Shown: positions 1 to 8,200 of the stretch, one piece after another
Layout of the letters: every line of letters starts with the position of its first letter
Numbering within the stretch: position 1 is the first letter of the stretch
Origin: Candidatus Parcubacteria bacterium
GTDB taxonomy: Bacteria > Patescibacteriota > Patescibacteriia > UBA1558 > GWA2-36-10
Direction: 5' to 3'
DNA length: 28,472 nt
NCBI GenBank assembly: GCA_003599205.1
Contig: QZJA01000014.1
Span: forward strand, 1 to 28,472
Position numbers and translations under genes: made by a program
The notes under the pieces: generated by a model
The model's input: only the letters and a program-made list of their open reading frames with translations
Database searches by the model: none
Told to the model about the DNA's origin: nothing

Positions 1-1705
1 AGTCGTTTGTGTCATTAAGCATTGGCAGGAAGAAAAATATTTGTGTTTGCAGTGGAAAAAAGTTGACTGGCACGGTTTTGTGGTGGGTGGTATTGATGAG
101 GGAGAGGATAGTATAGCGGCAGCCAAGCGCGAGATAGAAGAGGAGACTGGCTATGTGAATGCTAAGTTTGTCAAAAAATTAGGTGGCATAGTACATGCTC
201 AGTTTTATCAGACTTTAAAAAAAGAAAATCGTCGTGCTCATTTTCAGGGTTTGTATTTTGAATTGGAGAATGACAAAAATGTCACTATTTCCGAGAAGGA
301 GCAAGCTATTCACGATGTAAAGTGGCTAGCTAAAAAAGAAGTTGCTAAATTTTTGAATGTTCCAGATATGGAGATTATGTGGCAACGCCTTTGGGAGAGC
401 AAAGTGTATAGCGGTGAAGGTTTGATGACAAATTCTGGAGAATATAATGGTTTGACTAGTTCTGAGTTTAAAGAGCAAATTGTAAAATGGCTGAAAAAAA
501 ATAAATTAGGTCAAGCAACTGTTAATTATAAACTCCATGATTGGATATTTTCTCGTCAAAGATATTGGGGAGAGCCTATACCAATGGTTTATTGCTCAGA
601 GTGTGGTTGGTTGCCGGTAGCGGAAGATGAATTGCCGATTCGCTTGCCTGAAATAGCTGATTTTCAACCAACTGAGAATGGTGAATCTCCTTTGGCCAAG
701 GTCAAGGATTGGATTGCTACTACTTGCCCAAAGTGTGGTGGCTCTGCTAAACGAGAAACTGATGTTATGCCCAATTGGGCTGGGTCAAATTGGTATTTTG
801 TACGCTACTGCGATCCTAAAAATGATAAAAAATTAGTTGATCTCAAAAAAGCTAAGCATTGGTTACCAGTTGATTGGTATAATGGTGGTATGGAGCACAC
901 CACACTACATTTATTGTATTCACGTTTTGTCTTTAAATTTTTGTATGATATTGGAATAATCCCCAAGGAAATTGGTAGTGAGCCTTATAAAAAGAGGACT
1001 GCTCAGGGTATGGTTTTGGGCCAAGGTGGTATCAAAATGTCCAAATCAAAAGGCAATGTCATCAACCCTGACGGTTATGTAGAAAAATATGGAGCTGACA
1101 CAGTCAGAACTTATGAAATGTTTATGGGTCCTTTTGATCAGTCTATTGCCTGGGATGACAAAGGAGTAATTGGTGTACATAGATTTTTGGAAAAGATTTG
1201 GAATTTGAAGAACAAAATTTCGGAAAAAGAAAACAACAAAGATATTTTGGTGTTACTTCATAAGAGTATCAAGAAGATTGATCAGGATATAGGAAATATG
1301 CGTTTTAATACGGCTATTTCTCAACTAATGATACTCGCCAATGCTCTGGATAAAGTTGAAAAAATAAATCGTAAGGTTTTTTCTGATTTTGTCTTGATAT
1401 TTTCTCCTTTTGCTCCTCATCTAGCTGAAGAGTTGTGGGAATTTTTGGGCAATAAAGAAAGTCTAGCTTATGCCCAGTGGCCAAAGTACAACGAAGCCTT
1501 AGCCAAGGACGAGCTGGTTAAAATAGGTATTCAGATTAACGGCAAATTAAGAGATGAAATTGAATTAGAAAATGATACCGAGCCCAGCGATCAGGTCAAA
1601 GAAAAGATACTAGCGCAGGAAAAAGTCAAAAAATATACTGAAGGTAAGGAGCTGTTAAAGTTTATTCATATAAAAAACAAGATTATCAGTATAGTTGTAA
1701 AATAA
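1..1705 (+). CDS. leuS: Leucyl-tRNA synthetase, C-terminal part, with NUDIX domain inserted in CP1 (5' end outside window)
   Basis: Class Ia synthetase that charges tRNA-Leu. The reading frame is open to base 1 (codon phase from base 2), so the first part, including the HIGH motif, lies upstream. Bases 86-154 encode a perfect NUDIX signature (G-x5-E-x7-REIEEETGY) with the metal-binding REIxEE core intact. Normal LeuRS sequence resumes after it: NSGEYNGL, then DWIFSRQRYWGEPIPM, a CSEC...CPKC zinc-type pair, MPNWAGSNWYFVRY, the KMSKS loop (bases 1034-1048) and the anticodon-binding and C-terminal domains. The NUDIX module sits just before the hairpin that closes the CP1 editing insertion, and the frame runs without a break, so this is a genuine fusion and not two genes. 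The gene downstream starts 9 bases after the stop. Identity as LeuRS is certain; the job of the NUDIX module is unknown (ancillary hydrolysis, or a structural replacement for part of CP1). Confidence 0.95.
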   Translation, partial: VVCVIKHWQEEKYLCLQWKKVDWHGFVVGGIDEGEDSIAAAKREIEEETGYVNAKFVKKLGGIVHAQFYQTLKKENRRAHFQGLYFELENDKNVTISEKEQAIHDVKWLAKKEVAKFLNVPDMEIMWQRLWESKVYSGEGLMTNSGEYNGLTSSEFKEQIVKWLKKNKLGQATVNYKLHDWIFSRQRYWGEPIPMVYCSECGWLPVAEDELPIRLPEIADFQPTENGESPLAKVKDWIATTCPKCGGSAKRETDVMPNWAGSNWYFVRYCDPKNDKKLVDLKKAKHWLPVDWYNGGMEHTTLHLLYSRFVFKFLYDIGIIPKEIGSEPYKKRTAQGMVLGQGGIKMSKSKGNVINPDGYVEKYGADTVRTYEMFMGPFDQSIAWDDKGVIGVHRFLEKIWNLKNKISEKENNKDILVLLHKSIKKIDQDIGNMRFNTAISQLMILANALDKVEKINRKVFSDFVLIFSPFAPHLAEELWEFLGNKESLAYAQWPKYNEALAKDELVKIGIQINGKLRDEIELENDTEPSDQVKEKILAQEKVKKYTEGKELLKFIHIKNKIISIVVK

Positions 1706-1714
1706 AAAATAAAG

Positions 1715-2326
1715 ATGAAAGAAATAAAATTGGAAGAAAACAATCGTCTGCAAATTTTGCAGGAAGCTTTGGAGGTTTTGCGAGCAGGGGGGACAATAGT
1801 TTATCCGACCGAAACATCTTATGGTTTGGGTGGTGATTTTTTTGATATAAAAGTTATTGAAAAAATAAATAAAATAAAACAACGTGGTCAAGATAAACAT
1901 TTGTCGGTCATAGTGCCAGATTTTGTCTATGCTATTTCGTTGGTAACTTTCACCAATACAGCTAGGCGTTTGGCGACTGAGCATTGGCCAGGCCCGCTTA
2001 CCCTAGTCTTGCCTTACAAATATCACGAATTAAACGCTCACTCTGATGATTATTTGGCTCTGAGGGTTTCTAGCCATCCTTTTGCTAGCAGTTTGTCTAT
2101 TAATTTAGGCAATCCTTTGGTGGCCACATCGGCTAATATATCAGTAACCGGTGATAATTATGATCCGGAAAATATTTTGGAGCAATTTTCTCGAGCAAAA
2201 TTAAAACCAGATTTGTTTATTAATGCCGGCAAGTTGCCCCAAACACCGCCATCAACTATTATTAAGGTGATAGGGGATAAAGCAGAGGTTTTGCGTCAAG
2301 GCGGCATTAAAATAGCCATAAATTAA
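1715..2326 (+). CDS. tsaC: L-threonylcarbamoyladenylate synthase (Sua5/YrdC/TsaC family)
   Basis: Makes threonylcarbamoyl-AMP from threonine, bicarbonate and ATP, the first step of the universal t6A37 modification of ANN-decoding tRNAs; cytosolic. The 203-residue length fits a single YrdC domain without the C-terminal Sua5 domain. Visible motifs are PTETSYGLGG (residues 31-40, nucleotide-binding entry), KIKQRGQDKHLSVIV (53-67), WPGPLTLVLP (91-100), ALRVSSHP (115-122) and TSANIS (138-143), with STII and LRQGG near the end. The ATG follows an A-rich stretch and has no Shine-Dalgarno sequence. It lies between leuS and an MFS gene with 9- and 4-base gaps, so it is very probably in the leuS operon, a sensible tRNA-function pairing. 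Confidence 0.93.
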   Translation: MKEIKLEENNRLQILQEALEVLRAGGTIVYPTETSYGLGGDFFDIKVIEKINKIKQRGQDKHLSVIVPDFVYAISLVTFTNTARRLATEHWPGPLTLVLPYKYHELNAHSDDYLALRVSSHPFASSLSINLGNPLVATSANISVTGDNYDPENILEQFSRAKLKPDLFINAGKLPQTPPSTIIKVIGDKAEVLRQGGIKIAIN

Positions 2327-2330
2327 TTTC

Positions 2331-3509
2331 ATGCTTCATTATCTAAAAACTTTTTTGCCTCAACGTATGAGGCGTCAGGTCAAAGAGCTATTTATATCTA
2401 CTACTTTGGTCAATTTAGCTTTGTCCATGGTGATGATATTTGAGCCGATTTATCTCTACCAACAATTAGAGTACCACCTACATGAAATAATGCTGTTTTA
2501 TTTTATTGTCTACGCAACTTATTTTGTAATCATGCCTTTAGGTGGCAAGTTTGCTCGTCAAAAAGGTTATGAGGTGGGTATTTTTTTCGGTACTTTTTTG
2601 TATATAATTTTTTATGTGACTTTATTTTTGATCGGCAAATATCCGGTTTTATTTTATGTAGCACCTTTTATATATGCTCTGCAGAAAATGTTTTATTGGC
2701 CGGCTTATCATGCTGATTTTGCGGCTTCTACTGACAACGAAGAAGACGGACGAGAAGTGGGGGCGATGAATGTGGCCTCATCTTTGGTCTATATAATCGG
2801 ACCTACTTTAGCTGGTTTTATTGTCTATCAGTGGGGCTATGCAATTTTGTTTACAGTGGCTTCTGTTATATTTTTGGCTTCAAACATAGCTACCTTGTCG
2901 ACTAAAGAAAAATTTAGACCGAAAGATTTTTCTTATAAAAATGCTTATAAAAATTTATTCAGCAAGGAAAATCGGCAAGCGCTCTTGGCTTATCTTGGCT
3001 TTGGTGAAGAATTGGTAGTTTTGGTAATTTGGCCGGTTTTTATCTCAGTGGTTATTAGTAATACTTTCGATTTGGGTATGATAGTCACTCTGGCGACTTT
3101 TATTACCACGGCAGTTACTTTGTATATCGGTAAATTGAGTGACATCAGAAGTAAGAGAAAAATTTTATCTTTGGGTAGTGCTTTTTATGCCTTAGCTTGG
3201 TTTTTTAGAATTTTTATCAATAGCACAGTGGGTGTATTTTTTGTTGATACTATGTCTAGATTGGGGAAAAATGTTGTTTCTGTTCCACTGATTGCTTTGA
3301 CCTATGAAAAAGCCAAAGAGCTTCAATCTGGCCAAGAAAAAACAGTTATGAATCGAGTAGTATTTTTTGAAATGGGCTTGGTAATAGGTAAAATAGTGGC
3401 TATTATTTTGGTTTTTATTATCACTCTGTTTGTTGCCGATGAATCATTGGCTTTCAAAATAAGCTTTATTTTAGCTGGTGCTATGAGTTTTCTCTATATG
3501 CTACTTTAA
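2331..3509 (+). CDS. Major facilitator superfamily transporter
   Basis: A 392-residue protein made almost wholly of hydrophobic helices, about 11-12 in number, as expected for a 12-helix MFS permease in the cytoplasmic membrane. The loop after helix 2 (GGKFARQKGYEVG, about residues 64-76) and the corresponding loop in the second half (GKLSDIRSKRK, about 264-274) look like the two copies of MFS motif A, which supports a 6+6 pseudo-symmetric layout. The substrate cannot be read from the sequence; drug or metabolite export is possible. It is packed in the operon with 4-base gaps to tsaC upstream and rsmA downstream, and both neighbours act on RNA, so co-transcription gives no hint of its cargo. 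The C-terminus is short, ending directly after the last helix. Confidence 0.85.
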   Translation: MLHYLKTFLPQRMRRQVKELFISTTLVNLALSMVMIFEPIYLYQQLEYHLHEIMLFYFIVYATYFVIMPLGGKFARQKGYEVGIFFGTFLYIIFYVTLFLIGKYPVLFYVAPFIYALQKMFYWPAYHADFAASTDNEEDGREVGAMNVASSLVYIIGPTLAGFIVYQWGYAILFTVASVIFLASNIATLSTKEKFRPKDFSYKNAYKNLFSKENRQALLAYLGFGEELVVLVIWPVFISVVISNTFDLGMIVTLATFITTAVTLYIGKLSDIRSKRKILSLGSAFYALAWFFRIFINSTVGVFFVDTMSRLGKNVVSVPLIALTYEKAKELQSGQEKTVMNRVVFFEMGLVIGKIVAIILVFIITLFVADESLAFKISFILAGAMSFLYMLL

Positions 3510-3513
3510 TTTT

Positions 3514-4347
3514 ATGACAAAAAAAGAGCTGGATATACTGTTGAAAAAATATAATCTGACGCCAAATAAAATTAGGGGTCAGAATTTTTTGATTTCTGAT
3601 CAAGTACTAACTGATATCATCGGTGGAGCTGATCTGAGCAAAGATGATTTGGTTTTAGAGGTTGGACCAGGGCTCGGAGCCTTGACTGTCGAACTCATAA
3701 AAACTGCCGGTCAGGTAGTGGCTTTTGAAGTGGACAAAAATTTTGCTCGGCCTTTGAATAAATTAAAAGATGTTGCTACTAATTTGGAGATTATTTGGCA
3801 AGATATATTGTCTCTAAGTGATGATTTTTGGCAAGAAGTTTTGTTTAAGTATAAAAAGCAGGATTATAAAATAGTGGCTAATATACCTTATTATTTGACC
3901 AATAAATTTATTCAGAAATTTATTATGGCAGCCAATAAGCCTGAAAGTATGACTTTGATGGTGCAAAAAGAAGTGGCCGAGAGGATAGTGGCTAAAGATG
4001 CAAAACAAAGTCTTTTGTCTTTATCAGTAGCTTTTTATGGACAAGCCAAGTTTTTGAGATTAGTTACTAAGGACAATTTTTATCCTGCGCCAGAAGTGGA
4101 CTCAGCTATTATTCATATATTTGGAATTAAAGCTTGGCCTTATGAGCCTTCAGAAAAGAAAACTTGGCAGTTGGTCAAACGTGGATTTTCTAGTAAGAGA
4201 AAAAAATTGATAAATAACTTGCTTAGCGATCCAGCTCTTGATAAAAACCAGGTACTTAAAGTTTTTTCAGATTTGAAGTTAGACAATAACATTAGAGCAG
4301 AAAAATTATCAACTCAAAATTGGTTAGATTTAGCAGTAAATTTATAG
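3514..4347 (+). CDS. rsmA: 16S rRNA (adenine(1518)-N6/adenine(1519)-N6)-dimethyltransferase
   Basis: KsgA/RsmA uses S-adenosylmethionine to dimethylate the two adjacent adenines in the 3' terminal hairpin of 16S rRNA during small-subunit maturation. The 277-residue length is typical. Seen directly are IRGQNFL (residues 20-26, family start signature), the SAM-binding motif LEVGPGLGALT (48-58), an acidic FEVDK motif II (71-75) and catalytic motif IV NIPYY (123-127), followed by LMVQKEVAERI and NFYPAPEVDSAI. The C-terminal helical domain is complete. It is the last gene of the leuS-tsaC-MFS-rsmA operon, starts 4 bases after the MFS stop and ends in TAG. No clear hairpin terminator follows, so some read-through into the next operon is possible. 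Confidence 0.97.
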   Translation: MTKKELDILLKKYNLTPNKIRGQNFLISDQVLTDIIGGADLSKDDLVLEVGPGLGALTVELIKTAGQVVAFEVDKNFARPLNKLKDVATNLEIIWQDILSLSDDFWQEVLFKYKKQDYKIVANIPYYLTNKFIQKFIMAANKPESMTLMVQKEVAERIVAKDAKQSLLSLSVAFYGQAKFLRLVTKDNFYPAPEVDSAIIHIFGIKAWPYEPSEKKTWQLVKRGFSSKRKKLINNLLSDPALDKNQVLKVFSDLKLDNNIRAEKLSTQNWLDLAVNL

Positions 4348-4394
4348 TTTTTGTTGCTTATTTACTTAGCTGTTAAAAGCGTTGTAAAAAGCCT

Positions 4395-4422
4395 TTGGGT
4401 ATTTTTAATTTTGTGTTATAAT
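4395..4422 (+). promoter_or_regulatory. Promoter for the first secretion-like operon
   Basis: A perfect TATAAT at 4417-4422 is preceded by TGt (4414-4416), an extended -10 element. A weak -35 candidate, TTGGGT, sits at 4395-4400, giving a 16-base spacer. Transcription would start near 4429, about 18 bases before the ATG at 4447. The core TGTTATAATATA is identical to the promoter at 20359-20388. It lies in the 90-base gap after rsmA and would drive the TSP3 protein, the giant protein, the VirB6-like protein and the 420-residue protein. Confidence 0.7.
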
Positions 4423-4446
4423 ATATAGGAATTAACAGTGGTCTTG

Positions 4447-5226
4447 ATGAAGAAAAAACTGTATAAATTTGAGGTTGAGGATGAAGAGATATCTAGCGGA
4501 GATATAAGTACTTTGTCCAGAAGAAAAACAGGCGCTAAAGGGCCGGTGTTTTTATTTATAGCAATAAGTTTGTTTACTGTTATATTTTCCGGTTGGTATT
4601 TTTATGGTGGATTGAGCGAACCTTTTAAATTTGAAACTCCAGAATGGCTAAAAGATCTTCAAAATACAGAGGAAGAGCAGACGGCTAGTATTGTTGAATT
4701 AAGAAATAAAGATACTGATCAGGATGGACTTAATGATTTTGAAGAAATTTATCAATACGGCACCAGTATTTTTTTGGAAGATAGCGATAGTGATACTTAT
4801 TCTGATTATGAAGAAGTAACTACCGGCAACGATCCCTTGTGTTTGGCTGGGCAAGAGTGTGGTCTGCTTAGACTGATAACTCCTCGGACAAAATTAGCTG
4901 AAGTTGTCCAGAATTCTGGTATAGATCCCAGTATAGATTTGCAAACTGCTATTTTGTCTGATTTTAGAAAAGCCTTAGTAGATGGAGGGATCCCTCAAGA
5001 GGAGGTAGACAAATGGACCGATGATGATTTGATAGAGCTGTATGAAAGTATGGCAAATAATACAGATTTGGGAGAAGCTAGCACTGGCGAAATAACGCCT
5101 GAAGAAGTGAGGAATTTTTTACTGTCGCAACCAGGTGTTGATGTCAATGAGATAAATGCTTTGAGCGATGAAGAGTTGTTGGAGATTGGGCATCAGCTGA
5201 TGGGAGAAGAAAATACTAGTCAATAA
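4447..5226 (+). CDS. Membrane-anchored protein with thrombospondin type 3 (calcium-binding) repeats
   Basis: About 259 residues. A short charged cytosolic N-terminus is followed by one membrane helix (about residues 32-53) and then an acidic extracytoplasmic part. Around residues 89-123 are two Asp-rich loops, DTDQDGLNDFEE and DSDSDTYSDYEE, the pattern of TSP3 calcium-binding repeats, closed by a Cys pair (NDPLC...GQEC). The C-terminal part is acidic and helical with two similar short modules (PQEEVDKWTDDDLIELY and DVNEINALSDEELLEIG) resembling protein-interaction helices. I chose ATG 4447 over in-frame GTG 4438 because it gives the same promoter-to-start distance as the second operon; GTG 4438 has an AGGA seven bases upstream and stays possible. 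It begins the operon containing the giant secreted protein, so a surface or assembly role beside it is likely. No specific function is recognised. Confidence 0.8.
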   Translation: MKKKLYKFEVEDEEISSGDISTLSRRKTGAKGPVFLFIAISLFTVIFSGWYFYGGLSEPFKFETPEWLKDLQNTEEEQTASIVELRNKDTDQDGLNDFEEIYQYGTSIFLEDSDSDTYSDYEEVTTGNDPLCLAGQECGLLRLITPRTKLAEVVQNSGIDPSIDLQTAILSDFRKALVDGGIPQEEVDKWTDDDLIELYESMANNTDLGEASTGEITPEEVRNFLLSQPGVDVNEINALSDEELLEIGHQLMGEENTSQ

Positions 5227-5264
5227 TTTTTATATTTTATATAAAATAGTTTGAAAATAAAAAT

Positions 5265-8200
5265 ATGGCCACTTACAAAAAAGTTTTAATTGCAGTTTCT
5301 CTATTAGCCCTAGTTGCGGTACCAGTTTTTTATCGTCCCAAGCAGACAGAGGCTTTTACAGTTATTCCGGTAGTTATTGTCAACAAAGCAAAATGGGTTT
5401 GGGAAAAAATTGCCAAAGTAGTTGATTCCTGGAAAAAAACGGTTATTACCAAATTGGCAGTCAACACTACGCGGATGTTTTTAAATACCATGGCCTATAA
5501 TTTAGCGGAAGCTATTGCTACTCAAGGCGCTGGCGGTAAACCGTTGTTTGATAATCTCCCTATAGGTGAATCGATAGAGAAAGCAGGCATGGCGGCGGCT
5601 GGTGAATTTATTGGCACTCTGACTCAAGAAACAGATTTGGCTAAACTAGGTCTTAATCTTTGTAACCCGAATATAAACGTCAAATTGAGCATAACCTTAA
5701 GTCTTCTAGATAACGAAGAACCTCCGGTACCAAAATGTAATATTTCTAATGTTTTGAATCAATGGAGTAGCCTAAAATCACGTTTTGCTCAAGAGAATTA
5801 TCAGGCGACTATTCGCGGTATGTTAGATATCAATTCCTACAATAAGCAGCAATCATTTGCTACTTTTACAGATTTTTTCACTACTATAACTACTCAGAGT
5901 TCAGCCCAGCAGTATCAGCAGCTGTATGATAAATTAAAAGATGAGCAGATCAGTGCCGAAGAGCAAAAGAAAATTGAGATTCAGATTTGTAAAGGTTATT
6001 TGAACAAGGAAACAACTATCACCAAGGAAATAAAAACTCCTTGTCATCAATTATTAAACATGACAGAGGAGCAGTGGAATGCGGCGGTAGCTGGTGATTC
6101 TTATAAATATTTCCAATTATCAACCGGCAACGACTTAAAAGGAATCTTGGCCGAAGCCGGCAATACATTTTTGAGCACACTTTCTTCAAAGTTGATGAAA
6201 GGTTATTTTGATAAAGGAATGTTGGCCTTCAATAAACTTTTTGAAAAAGATAAGGGTATTAGAGATAGTGTAGCTGATTATTTGCGTGGTGGAGCTTTTG
6301 CCAATAATTCCAGAAATGCTCCTTCAGAAATTTATAGGAGTTTGACCGGCACGCAATTTAAAGAAGTAGAAAATTATAATTTTTTAACAGACTTTTCTAT
6401 TTGTCCGGCTGAGTCAGATTTTCAGGGTTTGGATAATTGTGTTATTGATCAGAAATTTTTAGCGGCTTTGGTGAGCAATAAGACGATTGCCCAAGCTATA
6501 AGCGATGGTTTACTTGATCCAAATACTGTTTTGATTGGTCCTGATGATCCTAGAAATCAAGAAAATGATTGTTATCGCTTTGGTTGGTGCTATCGTGATT
6601 TGGTCAAGTTGAGAAAAGCTAATATTTTGCCAGTCGGTGTGGAAATGGCGGCTCTGCGTAGCTCTCCAGGTTCAGCGGTCACCATAAAAGAAGCAATAGA
6701 TTGTTTTGAAGACGGTGGAGATTGTGAATATGGTGTTGATCCACAATATGATTTTAACCACAACCCATTTTTTCATTTGGTAGATCCCGATTGGACTTTA
6801 GAAGTACCGCCGACTAGATGTGATGCGGTTGTCAATGGTCCAGCTTTGCAGTCATATGATAGTAGTACTCGTCAGTCATATTGTGCTGATCCACAAATTT
6901 GTCTTAGAGTTGATGACGATGGCAATTGTATAGAAGGACAATATGGTTATTGTACTCGTACGGAAAATATTTGGCGTTTTGACGGTGACGTTTGTGAAGA
7001 TGGGGACATCTATTCCGGCTGTTTGACTTTTGAAAGTGAAGAGCTGGGAACAAGTTCATATTTGGAATGGACACTAGATTATTGTACAGCTGACGAAGCA
7101 GGCTGTAGGCGCTATGCTCAGAGGCAGGATAGCGATGGCAATTGGCTTCTAGAAGAAGATATGTATTTGCCTCCAGCTACCAGTCCGCTCAACACTGATG
7201 ATTTATTTTTAAGCAGTGATGACTGTGAATCTAGTGAGGCTGGCTGTCATGAGTATATTTTATTTAGCGAAAATACTCGAGCTAATATAATACCTAATGG
7301 TGATTTTGAAATAAACGATGCTGTACCATTGACTACGCCTGATGGTTTTTATCAGGGAGTTTTGGCCCCAGGCGAAGGTGTCAATGGCTCAAATGCTACT
7401 CGCGGTACTATCAATGCTGCCGCTGTTAACCAATCGGCCTGTATTCGTGTAGATGTTTCTCCAGCTACCAATTATACTGTATCAGCTTATGCCAAGAGAG
7501 GCCCAGGAAATGGTGCGGCTAGAATAATGATTGACGGTTGTAGTACAGCTTCAGGAACTGCTGATGGTGCTATTAGTTCTCCTGATAGTTCTATGGCGGT
7601 CGGGAATGATGATGCAGCACTTCAGGCTTTGGGTATATATGATGAAGCTAATGTATTTTTACCATACGCTGATCTTGATCCGATTACCTATAAACAATTT
7701 GGTGGAACTTTCAACAGCGGTGAAAGTGTCCAATGTGTTGTTTGTGTTGGTGCTGATTTTAGCTCATCTGATGATCATTATTTAGATAACCTTAAATTAG
7801 AGGTGACAGCTGCACCAAATTTTGCTTATTCACCTTTCTCAAGTTATGGTGCTGGTGCCAAATTATATTTAAATGGCCAGCGGTCTATGTGTAGTGAGGA
7901 CGAGGTTGGCTGTCAGGGTTATAATCCTGACAATGGCGGTCCAATGGTACCGGCAGTAATAAAACAGGATGACTTGTGTCCAGCTGAATGTCTTGGCTAC
8001 GCTACTTTTGCTGAAGAGCCAAATATTTTTGATATTATAGAAGGCGATAATACAGTTGATTATTATCATTTGATACCCGACACAGCTAATGCTTGTACTG
8101 CCAATGATGTTGGTTGTGAAGAATTTACAAATCTAGACGCGGTTGCCGATGGCGGTGAGGGCAAAGAATATTATTCTTACCTCCGACAATGTGTGCCGGG

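Noticed and set aside
1655..1984. 109-codon open frame on the minus strand across leuS and tsaC
   Set aside because: It overlaps two clear genes on the other strand and its translation is low-complexity Phe/Tyr/Ile-rich without any family feature.
5233..5248. 16-base perfect palindrome (TATTTTATATAAAATA) before the giant gene as an operator or terminator
   Set aside because: It is made only of A and T in an AT-rich gap, gives a weak hairpin and has no T tract. A chance palindrome is the simpler reading, although a similar but imperfect stretch occurs at 18299-18315.
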